From: Earliella scabrosa
Lineage: Eukaryota; Basidiomycota; Agaricomycetes; Polyporales; Polyporaceae
Length of the DNA stretch: 64,000 nt
Reading direction: 5' to 3'
Assembly (NCBI GenBank): GCA_022605405.1
Contig: JABYQQ010000009.1
Location: 496,001-560,000, forward strand
The position numbers and the translations under genes were made by a program. Below the pieces are notes generated by a model, which saw only the letters and a program-made list of their open reading frames with translations, had not been told where the DNA came from and made no database searches. Shown here in pieces: positions 12,593 to 23,810 of this stretch (the stretch's first letter is position 1; each line of letters begins with the position of its first letter).

Positions 12593-12916
12593 CCGCATCA
12601 GTAGAACTCCGAAACGCTTATTGGCCCTTATTTGGCCAATAAGGGCCAATAAGCGTGTAAGCACCATAAGTGCCCGTGGCAGTGCCACCGGGCGGCTTCG
12701 CCTTCGTGAGCCGCGGATTGCTCATAACTTCGCTCAGACATGTCCGTTCCCCACGAAAGTTTACACGCCGATTGAGACTGCTTTGCTCTATAGCTGTGCG
12801 AAGTTCCATGCAAAACGGATGAGATTGGCATGTGCTATGCGCGATTCTCTGCGAGCCCGAATAAGCAGCATAAGCGCCATAAGGGCCGTAAGCGTTTCGG
12901 ACTTCTACTGATGCGG
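12593..12916. mobile_element. MITE-like element with 38-39 base terminal inverted repeats
   Basis: The left end (12593-12631) and the reverse complement of the right end (12879-12916) both read CCGCATCAGTAGAA, then C or G, then TCCGAAACGCTTA, then a short variable spot, then GGCCCTTAT. That is one substitution and a small indel in about 39 bases. The 324-base interior encodes no credible protein. Short CGCTTA/TAAGCG motifs repeat near both ends. Size, inverted termini and lack of coding capacity fit a non-autonomous DNA transposon. No clear target-site duplication is visible, so the exact limits and superfamily are unknown. Confidence 0.7.
12615..12655. repeat. Perfect 18-bp inverted repeat with 5-base loop
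   Basis: Bases 12615-12632 are exactly complementary to 12638-12655, with TGGCC between them. The arm begins CGCTTATTGGCCC. The hairpin lies just inside the left end of the MITE-like element and reuses part of its terminal repeat. Confidence 0.9.
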
Positions 12917-15900
12917 GAGACCGACTGGAGTGCGCGTTCTCATGCTGCAGGGTTCGCCGTTCGTCGTTCGCGCGGGGGTGCGCATCGAACCGTAGCCGTG
13001 CCAGCGTCGTGGCCACACCCATCGTCCGCTGGCCACTGGCGTCGCGGCACCTCGAATTTCGCCACTGGCTGCTCGCGTTCGCGAACCCCGGCAGGGGCAG
13101 CCAGTGTCACGGACGGAGTCGTTCCGCCGTACCACCGCGGGAGTCTCGGCAGCCCGGCAGGGGAGGAACGTGGTAGGAAGAAGCAGGCTGAATGCCGGTC
13201 GGTGCGGATATCTGGCATCACCGAGTCGCAAGGCTGGCTGGATATCCCTCGCGCGCGCCGCAACTTGAATGAAGGAAGTGGCCCCGAATCTGAAGTCCCA
13301 TTCAAGTCGATACAAGTGAGGGGTCTCGTATCTGAATACGGTGTACGTCCCTCGTGAGCGCACAACTCAAAGACTGAAAGGGTCAGCCTGGTACGAAACG
13401 CTGGCCTGCGAGAAGTTTGAAGGAGCGGATGCGAACGGCCCACGACCCCACCGCGAACGCTGCATCGTGCAGGGCGCGTCTGAATTCTGGGAAGCGGGGC
13501 GCGTGGGAGTCGAAGACCGCGGCCACGCCCAGACCCGAGAAGCGAGTGCGACCTGCACTCCGCGAGCCTCGTCGCCGCGATGCCGCAGGGTGCTGAGGGG
13601 GCCTTCTCGTGTCGGAGCTGCGAATGGGTCGAGTGGCTCCTGGGCGTGACGCGCTCTGGCACGACACGACGACTGCCTCCGAGACGTGATCACGTATTGC
13701 TGCAGAGGGCGACAGGCCACACGGGACAGGGGACGGGGGAACGGGAAGGGTTCAGCTGCAGGTCCCACACCTTTTTCTGGGATGCGCTCCCGGTGTGTTG
13801 GGCTTCGACGACTTTGCATGTGCATGTCGCGGTCACGGTGGACCACTTTCGCTTGGTGGAGCTGGGCGTTCAGTACGCAGTGCACAGGTGACGTCGCTGA
13901 TTAGGACCGTGGACACGAATATTATCATTGACATATGTATGGCCTCCGAGTCGGTTAGGGTTAGAGGAGTCAGAGATCGTCGACTCCTCGAGAGGAACCG
14001 CTCGCAGGATCCGAGTCCAATTGCAATCGCTGCCTCGGCTCTGGACGCGCTAGCGTTTTTGACGAGCTGCGGGCTGCGGCTTCGCGAGATATGCTGGTGC
14101 TGGTGCTGGTGCGGCGCCGTCGTGCCGCCTGTGGCGAATGCGGGCGTGCATTGAAACATCGCGAGAGAAGGCGAAGAAGAAGCCATCGGAAGCGGCTCCA
14201 GGATTAGATGGCGGGAGCGCGCGGACACCATGAGATGGGAGATTCGAATCCACGCATCCATCTGCGTCGATGTCTACACCTGGCACGTCGTGCATGCGCA
14301 CACCGTGCTGAGAGCTTTGCTCCCATCCGTTGCACCGTTCCACGGATGGATGGGTCACCATTGCCTCTGTGGCAACCTTCGCCAGTCCGAGCACGACTCA
14401 CGACGCGGTCCGGTGCGTACACCAGAATACCAGAACGGATGGATTTAGTGGTAGAAGACAGCAGGCAGTACGCGTGCGTTGCGGATACGGATACGGATGT
14501 GGATGCGGATGCGGATGTGGATGCAGCCGACAGGCCATCAGTCATCCTCTTCGAATTCGTTCCCTCTAGATCTGCCTGCGCCTTCGCGACCGCGCCAACC
14601 AGAGGACATCGCGGTCTGCACGCCCCTACATTGACACCTGGATATCTTGAACGTCAGGTCTTTCTTTCGGGCCATACGGCCGTAGCACTCACCTCGGGTT
14701 CGACGGGCTCGCTGGTCGGATCGGCCCTCCGTCGCGGACTTCTGTGCGGACTGCACTGTGTCGTGCGGCACGATGCGAGGTTAGAGTCGCTCAGCTCCTC
14801 GGTGGTCTGGCGTACATGACAAGCACCGTGACTCTAGGCGGTCAGGCCGTCCGTGCGAGACGGAATGAAGGGACTCCAGCGTCCAGCCTCGTCATCGATC
14901 TCGAGACCGATCACAGTCAAGGCTGCAGATGCACAGATACGTACGTACGTTCAAGTTGGCAGTTGATCCTATCGCGTACGGAGCCGCAACTCGCCGTACG
15001 TTCCTTGTCCACGTTCATCAAGAACTCAAATCCAAGGCAGATACGCTTGGCACCAACCCACCCCAACAGCTCGAATGAACGCGGACATTAGAAGGGCACT
15101 GGCCTTGAGGCTTGAAGAGCCAGGGTCCTCCGATGCTGCAGGACCGCCGTAGATCTCCCCCGTCCCCAGCCAGCGCCTGATCACACTCAGACATCTGACA
15201 AACGCGCGCCGCTGCAGGCAACCTAGCCTAGCCCGTTCATGAAACCGTCCCGGGCTTCTTCTGGCTTCTGGCTTCTGGTTACTGGTCACGGCAGCGGCGA
15301 GGAGAAGCTCTCGCTGGGAGAACGGTCCACGAGGTCCGCGAGCGGCGCGGAGGCTCCCCGCACGCCCGTCGCCAGCTATACGGAGTGGGAAACCGGAGCC
15401 CTCGATTGGAAGCTAGAGACCGGAGGCTGGAGGAGGCTACAGCAACACGAGTCTGAATCCTGATTACAGGCATCATCAGAGTTGGGCCCTGGCTACGGAT
15501 TAGGTACGGACAGCCCGGAACACGGGGGGGAGACGCGGGGGCGGAACGGGGGGCTGCGATTAGTCGGAGCTTGAGCTTGGACTGGGACTTGGACTTGGAC
15601 TGGGCAGCTGTGTGTCCGTGACATCTCCGCAGGTGCGTGCGGCGGGAGCGAAGATGCGCAGGTGTGGTAAGGGTAAGTAAGGACGGGACGACCGGACGCG
15701 GCGGATATGAACGCGTTCTGCGACCTGCCGCCGGATGTGTGTTGACAGATCTGAGTGCCATCGTCGAGCGGCTTCGTGCGAGAAAATGGCCGTATACGCG
15801 GTGACCCATTGTCCCGAGTCGTGCTTAGTAGATGTGGGGGAGTTGATCACGATGGCCAGGCTGGAGAGGGCAGGACCGGGAGATGCGCGGGGCGAGCGCC

Positions 15901-18775
15901 GCGGAAGCAATATTGATATTTGTGGGCGCCGCGACAATGCATCGCGCAAAATTCAAATGTCAGAAGGGATGCAAATCTGCTGCAGCTGGGCGCAGCGTTC
16001 CGGTCCTGCTGCGTGCGGGCCATCGCCTCGTGTCTCGCTCCTCCGGCCGGTCGCGTCAATCGGGGGGCGATTGCGCTGAGAAGAAGAAGAAGGGAAAGAG
16101 CGAGCGAGCGGGACGTCCGACGGCGACGGCGGCGACAGTCGCGCCGACAGAGGCCCGGGAGAAGCCTCTGGGCCACGCGATCCGCGCCGGACATACAGAA
16201 CCACAACACATGCTAGTCATGCATAACGTCTGATGTCACCGGCCGGGGCCCCCCTTGCGCGTCACGGCGCTGGTGCTTGCATGGGAAGCTGGAAGCGTGG
16301 AGCTGCCTATCGAGTGCGGCTGTTACGGAGCCTCTCTGGGCTCTTGCCAGATTAGCGTCCGACGCTGGGATCTGGGGCTTTGGGCATGATTCATGCGGCC
16401 GTCACTTGATGCAGATGGGGCTGATTGACAGCAGGATGATCCATGAGAGAGACGAGCGGACGGAGACGTCTGGAGGGTGGGGGCAGATGTCCCCGATCCT
16501 GCCATGCGCCGCTCCCGCATCCCACATAATCGGAGGGAAGGCGCCTAATAGTAGGACCCTAGGAAGGCGACAGCTGAAACCGGAAGGAGGACGAGGACGG
16601 GAGAGGGCGAAGTAGCGATGGGAGGAGATCCTGTGAGTGCGCGCTCGGAAGCGCGAAATCTTGGGTGGCGTCCGGGTTCGCAGCAGGATCCGGAAAGCGC
16701 ATCTCCAGACAGGGAGGGATATCCTGGCGGGCACCGGGGAGCATCCTGCCCAGTGCCTTCGCGCAGGACAGCACGCGTCCCGGACGGGACATGGCAGAAG
16801 GAATGGCGTGAGCTCGCACTCACGACAGAGTGCGAGCATTGAAGGTGGGCCCTGCCGCGCTATGCCTGAAGGGGCGGCGCAGGGCGGAAGAAAGCTTCAC
16901 GCGGCGGCGATGGGAAGCTGATTGTGTTGGATTGAGCGATGGAATCAAGGTTTTGGGCACAAGCAAAGACCGAAGAAGGCGTGCGTGCGCGCCGCGGTAT
17001 CTTCGCCGGATCCTGCAACAGGTGCAAGGCTGAGTCCTGCCTTCACCTCTTGGACGGTGTCCGGACAGGGCTCGAGCTTCTCCACCAGCTCTCAGCGGGT
17101 CTCAGACCCCAGGCTGGGAACGTCCGACGCACGTCCTCCCAGCGCTGTCGGCCGCAGCCGGTGAGAAGCAGATCATTGCGGGGAGCCTGGGGCCTGAGAT
17201 GCCGGACGTGTCGCAGACGTGCGGAATTGGCAGTGATAGTCCCCGATGGCGGAAAGAGCGCGAGAGCGGTCAAACCCAAGAACTGGACATATCAAGAAGC
17301 GTGTCGACTGTTGAGCTTGTCATGTCTCGTCGTGACCCTATGTGCGACAGAGAACCCCGGGCGCAGAGGGTGGAGCGTGAAGTGATACGCATGTTTGAGC
17401 AGGGCTTGATGGGAACTGGGCGGGAATTGACGCACTACAAGCAGCGGTTGCGATGGAATGCATTGGAGATGTGGCAGGCCGGAGGAGGCATGAATCATAT
17501 CAATGTTGAAACGGAAGGCGTATAACCGTTGGCCACAGCCATGGATGGAGATGGAAGATGGTGGAGTGATGGTCATCAGCACAGGCATGCCCAGCTGCCG
17601 GCGGATCGCAAGCAGTAGACTCGAGCAGTGACGTGAGTCTCGGTGGCATCGTACGCGCTCACCGTCCTCTCTTCCACTCGCAGTGATCTCAACGAGACGC
17701 GTTCGATGCCAGCGCGCTTTGCCCAATGCGGTAACCGGGTTCCTGCATTCGGAGGAAAATCTACCGAACGCCCCGGGACGCCCGTGCCACACCGCCGCAA
17801 AAGGCAAAAACCGGCGGCGCAGGCGGCCGTGGCGGCAAGGGGCGCGAGCCGGACCGGGGGAGGCGGATGTTTGGGCTGCCTGATCAGGAGGCCCATGCAG
17901 TCGATGGGTATCTGTCATGAAAGGGATTGGCAGTAAGGAGAGACGGTCGCGTGGATAGGGCGCGCCGCATGCCCGAGATCGCACTTAGTCGTCCTTCCAG
18001 GCCGCAGCGGGCTCATGTGAGTGCGGCGGGCTGCGCGCACGATCGCAGGCAGGGAGGAGGTCGCATGGTGGGCAGCGGGCTGGCAGCGGGGAGCGCACGG
18101 TGCGGCGGGCTGGCGGACGGGCTGGCCTCGGGCGCGCGGAGAATAGAGTCTCAGAGTCAGAGAGAGGGGGAATTCCGGCCATGGATCTGATACGCTCCTT
18201 ACGTACGCCCCGCAAGCACTGGCCAAAGCGAGCGGTGGGCTGCCAGGAGAATGGACAGAGAGCTGAACGTGGCGATCGTGCGGCATCGGCGTGTGAAGCG
18301 TACAAGGACGGAAACATATCGCTGTGGGCAGCGGCTTTGGCAGCCTCAAAGAGCCCTTTCTGCGCACGCCCGGGCCAATCTGCAGCGAATCTCAGCCTCA
18401 GCCTGGGTTGGTACTACTATGGTAGCGAGTCGTGGGTCCATGTGCGACAATAACCGCGCGATCTCCATTCTGCCACAGCGAGTCTTGCCATGTTTGGCAA
18501 GCGTGCGTACTACGCGCGGACTCGCCGCAATCACATCCGGTCTCAGAGACAAGCTCGCGGTCGGTGGTCGCGGTGTGCGCTCGCGAGGGGCCCTCGGAGG
18601 CATGCGGGGAGCTCACGGAGAGGGAGTGGACGGCAGAAGACGAGGGCGACAAAGGGGCCGCGCGAGGGCACTGGGAGTGCGACTGGGAGTGCGGGTGCGA
18701 GCAGCTGGCGGCTGCTCGCCTTATGGCAGCGTGTTCCTCAAGCGGGCTGCTACCACGCGTTCCTTCGTCCCTCCC
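12917..18775. other. Gene-poor region without recognisable genes
   Basis: About 5.9 kb in which no frame on either strand resembles a known family and no consistent exon chain could be built. Local structure includes two GGATATC motifs near 13205-13250, TGCTGG repeats near 14095, a GGATNN hexamer array at 14483-14524 and a short GACTTG-type repeat near 15575-15600. High GC makes random open frames common here; I treat them as chance. Decayed transposon sequence, a non-coding RNA gene or lineage-specific short genes cannot be excluded. Confidence 0.5.
14483..14524. repeat. Seven-unit GGATNN hexamer array
   Basis: Seven consecutive hexamers of the form GGATAC, GGATGT or GGATGC. Because the unit is a multiple of three it stays in phase in all frames, but no gene is supported around it. 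Confidence 0.85.
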
Positions 18776-18782
18776 TAAATAT
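18776..18782 (+). promoter_or_regulatory. Possible TATA-like box of the TCP11-family gene
   Basis: TAAATAT lies about 54-60 bases before the chosen ATG at 18836, inside a pyrimidine-rich leader. An ATG at 18781 follows it directly and is in a different frame, so transcription probably starts downstream of that point. Confidence 0.3.
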
Positions 18783-18835
18783 GGTCCCCCATATCCTTCT
18801 TCTCCTCCCGTACCCTCCCTTCCCGCCCCCCTCCC

Positions 18836-21728
18836 ATGGACGACCTTGCCCATGAGTCCCGCCCCATACACTCCCTCAACCGCAAGCGCAAGGCAGACCA
18901 GGACGACCGCAGCGTCCCCCAGAACGCCCAGGACGCCCCGTCTCCCTCCGAGGCCATGCTCATCGACGTCCAGGCAACCCCTAGATGTCCTGCCGACGCA
19001 GCCCCCGGCCCCTCCGCCGCCTCGTGGCCCATAGCATGCTCAGCCAGGCAAGGTATGAGTTCCTCCTGGCCACCTTCATCTCCCTCCTCCTGCCCGTCCC
19101 CCTCCGCCTTTATCCCCCAACGTGCCGCCGAAGGCCAGCCGTCTCCCAAACGCCTCCGCATCGAGATACCCTGCACGCCACCAAGCTCGCCCCACCGTTC
19201 CAGACGGACGCAGAGGCAGACGTCGTCGCGTCACGTCAGTCGACAACGCAGGGCAGGAGACACGCGCGACACTGGCATAGTGTCTGCGACCGAACCAGGT
19301 CCGAGCAGAGGCTCTCTCTTGCGTACGACCAGTCTCCCTCCTCTCTCATCATCCCACTCGCGCTCCGTGCCCGGATCCCCCACCGAGCACATCGTCGTCT
19401 CCCCGCATATACCCCCTCACCAACCCCCAATAAACAGAGAGACGTTGAAGGAGCTCGATCTCGAGGCCATCCTCCGCAATCCTCAGCTCCGTCAGTCCCA
19501 CTTCCTTCTTCGCCTAGCTACCCTTCCGTTCTCATCCCTCTCCCTTCTTTGTAGGCCATGACCTCCTGTTTGACTCCGGCCTGCAGTTCCGTCCCACCTC
19601 GAGCCGCCGCAAGCGCGATCTGGCGGACAACTACTGGCTCGCGATCGTGCGCGAGCTCGAGTGCGGGTGCACATGCACCACGCTCGACCCCAACGGCCGC
19701 CCCGCTGAGCGCCGCTGTGCGTGCAGTGTGTTGTCTCTCCCGACCGAACGTCCGATAGTCGCGTTCTCCACCGGCAACATGATGACCGTGCGTACCCCCT
19801 CGCGCATCCGCCCGCTCCTGCAGGAGCTGCTCGAGGTGCTGGTGTCAATCATCCAGCCCGCGCAGCCGCCAAGCACCCGCCCGCCGGAGCTGGTCTTCCC
19901 GCCGCCACCACAGCACCCCCAGTTCCAGCAGAACGTCGCGCATGTGGTGCTCCTGCGCCAGCTGCTCGACCCGGACCTGATCCAGCAGGAGATTGACCAC
20001 GCCCTGTTCGACCCTTCGGGCGTGTTCCAGGCGATCGGGGACATCATCCGCTGCCACTGTGCGCCGATGCGCGACGCCGCCGTGGACCAGATGGTCGCAC
20101 TCGCACGGAGTTGCGCGCCTGGAGGGTCGGGCACCAAGCTCGATGCGGTGCGCGCGATCCGGATGTGCTTCGAGATCATGGAACTGATGAAGCTGGTGAG
20201 TGGTCTGTTTCTCGTGCCTGATCGCGGTCCATGTCATGTCTGATGGTGTGCCCTCTTAACTCCGTCGCGCTGCAATGCGGCTCCTCATGGGTGGAATGTG
20301 GCTTTCGTGTGGTGTTAGGACGTGGCGAACCATCAGCTCCAGACGCTCCGGCCGTATCTCGTCAGGACGGCCGCCCAGTACGAGATCAGGACGTTCCAGG
20401 AGACCCGACTGAATGGGCAGCCCACGGCCCTGCAGAACACACGCTCGTGGCTGAGGACGGCGTATCAGGAGCTCGCGAGCAGCTCTTCGCTGCATTCGCA
20501 GCGGTTCTTGTCGCACCCCCGGCAGACGCGTGTCACTATCACCGTGGTGAAAGCGGTCGTGAACCTGATCTTCGACCCCCCTGCACCCCCTTCGCAGTCC
20601 CAGCAGCAGCCCGCGTCTCAGCCACCGTCCCAGCCGTCTGCGCCGCCACCGTCGACAGCGTCCACGCCCACGATCTCGTCTCCGCCGCTCGCCTCTTCAC
20701 GTTCTCATGGCTCGAGCGGTTCTAGCTCGAGCAGTTCGTCGCCGAGCTTCGCCGGGTACCCCGAGACCTTCTTCCTCGACTACGGCCGGCTCGCGACCCT
20801 GAGCACCGACGCGGCCGACTTCACGGCGCTGTACATGCTCCTCATGCTCTACCGGCAGCTCGTGCACTCGCACATGCACAAGCGCGCCCCCGCCCACTCC
20901 CCCCACTCCCAGGCCCAGCGCACGCTCGTGGCCACGGACGAGCTCACGCGGCTCAAGAAGGAGATCTGGGAGATCGGGCCGTCGCATCTCGGCCTGTGCT
21001 TTATGCAAAATCGCCCGCGGACAAGCGGAGGCGGAGGTGGAGGAGGAGGCGGGCACCACCACCACCACCACCACGGCGGGAGCAGCCGGTCGTCAGGCCG
21101 GCACGAGCGGAGCGAGCGCGATCGCGAGTCTGAGATGCGCAGGTGGCGGTCGGACATCGCGGACGTCGTCCTCCAGGTGACGCGCCGCGCAGGGGAGCCT
21201 CGGGGTCCGCAGAATCCGCTTGTGAACCCGTCCTCATCGTCTTCGGCGGCGGCGGCGGCGGACAGCCTGCGTGCGCCGGACCCGGAGATGCTGAAGCTCT
21301 CGAGTAGTTGGACGGAGAGCAACTTGCGTCCGGGCTCTGCGCTGAGCACGCTCATGAAGAAGCGCATCCGCGAGTGCGTGGAGGAGGCGGTCCTCGCCAT
21401 CGTCCTTCCCTCCGCGTCCTCTTCCTCGTCTGCGTCTGCGTCTGGTCCCGCCTCGTCTCCGCCTTCCTCACCCTCGACGCCGTCGTCGTCGAGCGAAAAG
21501 AACGCTGCTGCGCCCACGTCTAACGGGCTCGAGCCGCTGATGCCCGAGATCAGGCACCTGGCTGAACGCGCGGCGAAGCTGGTGTCGATCCACACGAACG
21601 TGTACGGCGCGCTCTATGCGCACCCGTCGTTCCTCCGGCAGGAGGGAGACCCTGCCCCCTCGGACGCGGGCGATGATGACATTCCGATACCGCTACCGGG
21701 CGCAGAGGTGGTTGCTGAGGCGTCATAG
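18836..21728 (+). CDS. TCP11/SOK1 family protein
   Basis: Exons 18836-19490, 19555-20195 and 20319-21728 give 901 residues. The first 200 residues are Ser/Pro-rich and probably disordered. The Tcp11 domain starts near LKELDLEAILRNPQLRHDLL and continues with LQFRPTSSRRKRDLADNYW, HVVLLRQLLDPDLIQQEIDH and MRDAAVDQM. Yeast Sok1 suppresses loss of cAMP-dependent kinase and mammalian TCP11 is linked to sperm cAMP signalling, so a role near PKA signalling is inferred. The C-terminal part contains long Ser/Pro stretches, a poly-Gly run directly followed by seven His (about residues 670-690), and acidic DDDIPIPLPG near the end. Both introns interrupt conserved sequence, which fixes their borders. Confidence 0.88.
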
Positions 21729-23810
21729 CACGGCGCATGCGGCAGTCGGCTCCGTCTCTTGCACATACACCATACCCTGGTTCGTGTATATGTTCGCCAT
21801 GATGTTTCATGCGCGTAGCTCTGGCTCGGGCCTCAGCAGCTAGGCTTTGAGTGCCAGCCCCACAGCCTACAGACGATCGTGCGGCCCCTCTCGCGGGTCG
21901 TCTTTCGCGCCGACCCTCCCTTTGCCTGTACCCTCATACCCCTCCCCTCTCACGCCACCACTCCGAGGATTACGACTGCGACGGTGACTATGGTCCATGC
22001 ACGATTCCGTCTCGTATGATGCCCCGACCCGACGTGTCTCGTCCCATGTCTGCGACCGACCTCTCGCCTTCACAAACAACTCCATGGCCGAACGATGACC
22101 TAACCCCCCTACGATCTTCACTAATCCCGTTTTCCCTCGGCATTCACGCGTTCCCGAATCCATCTGCACGTTCGTCCGTCCGCCTCCGCCTCCCCGCTTC
22201 CTCGTCTCTCTAGGTTTCCAGGGTCGCTTGCTCTCGCATTGCGTTCGTGCGCTCTCACGGTCCGTCCGTTTCCTGCCAGGTCTTTCGCGTCGTCTAGCAG
22301 TTTCCGTCCTCCTCCTCCTCCCTCTCTCATCCGCTCTCAGTACATTCCTATGCCCCCCACGCTGAGCTCGCGCCGCTCCCCGTTGACGTTGATGATATGG
22401 CGACCACTTCCTTCCGCACACCGATCCTCTGTACATACATACACCTCTTATACCGTTCTCCCGTTCTCCCGTTGGCCCCCCGTTGACACTCACGGTCCGC
22501 CTCCCTCTCTCTCCCTCTCTCTGTCGTCTCTCCTCTCGTCGTAGCAAAGTAATTACGCTTATCGTTGGACTTGTGCATAGTAATGGAACGAAGAAGTCAA
22601 GAAGTTTTTTTTAGATTTCCATCACCGTCTGCGTTGTCCGTGTTTTGTGTGATCGAGCTTGGAAGGCCTGGGTTTCAGGCGTGCATGCACATGCTACTAC
22701 TAACTAGGCCCCGGAAATGAACCTGCAAGACGATCGCCACTCGCAGCGGTACATTGATCGTGGTCAGCAGAAGAGCACGACTTACGGCCGGGGTGGCTAA
22801 ACCGGGTCATGTGCGATGGGAAGTGCGGTCATGAGTGCCGCTGCGTGCACGGCATTCATGGGGAGTGTAGACGTGCGTATAGTACGTGTGCTACTGGGCG
22901 GGGTCTCAGGGCCCAGACGTTTGACTCGGGAGGCGGCGAACTCGGTGAATCGCGTGCATGCACAATTGAGCGACCGGCGTGAATGGAGGGAGTGGCGAGG
23001 AGAGTCTTCTGCCGGTGGGTCCCTCGATCGCTCTGGCATGTGGATGGCATGAGCGAGTTAGGGTCGCTGCAACGGGTGCATGTATTCGCGATTAAATTAT
23101 TGCGGGTTCGATTCCGAGTCGTATGCCCAATCGGGGTCGAACTTTCGCCGGATGGATGTTTCTCGTCGAAGGGCCTGTCGTGCTGCGAGTCACTAAGTAT
23201 GCCGGCAACGGTGTCGATGCCTGCATTCAACCTGGAAGGCTGCCAGGCAGCTGCAGTTTGAAACTGGGCAGAACTGGACGAGATGGACGCTGGCGGTGAG
23301 TACTGAGTACCGAGGCCTGAGGCTTGGAACTCCTCGCCCGCGCGCTGTTCGAGCGTGCGTTGATTCTCCCGGGACATTGACATTGACTCCACCCAGTGGC
23401 AGATCGGACACATCGAACTTGAAGCTTGAAGTCGGCGGGTACTGTGTGACATCGACGGTATATCACTACAGTGATTGGCACCGCATGATGCACATCATGG
23501 CCCCACTACGCGCTCTCGCCGCTTGCACCGGCTAGTGTTGACTACAGATGTTTTGGCCGTGTCGATGTAGACTCAGCGCTACGGTTGCTGCAGGGCGGGG
23601 CGAACATGAGCAAGGAAGAGCGAGCGAGATGATCGCAACCGAATTTGCGCACGGTCTACTTAAACGTGCAAGCAAGTCATTGCGCCCACCATCGTAGGCT
23701 GAAGGACACGTCCCCGAAATCGTCCACCAAACGGCTATAGCAGCGAATCGATCAGCAAACGATGGAACTCGTCAAGAGAGAGGGAGAGAGAGGGAGAGAG
23801 AGAAATGAGC
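21729..23810. other. Intergenic region between TCP11-family gene and F-box copy 1
   Basis: About 2.1 kb between convergent genes. The first part (to about 22560) is strongly pyrimidine-rich on the plus strand and probably includes the 3' UTR. No coding exon is supported. A GA-rich microsatellite lies at 23774-23803 just past the stop of the minus-strand F-box gene. Confidence 0.5.
23774..23803. repeat. GA-rich microsatellite
   Basis: Roughly thirty bases made of GA and GGGA units, ending eight bases before the stop codon (on the minus strand) of F-box copy 1, so it lies in that gene's 3' UTR. Confidence 0.85.

Noticed and set aside
14232..14250. GATTCGAATCC as a tRNA T-loop
   Set aside because: It is a short palindrome; the loop-closing pair fails on both strands and no cloverleaf can be drawn.
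12917..18775. Retrotransposon or transposase proteins in the desert
   Set aside because: I looked for reverse transcriptase, integrase and DDE-like motifs in all open frames and saw none.
23105..23115. GGTTCGATTCC, a perfect match to the tRNA B-box
   Set aside because: The flanking bases cannot form the five-pair T stem (only two pairs hold), and no acceptor stem or clear A-box lies at the right distance.
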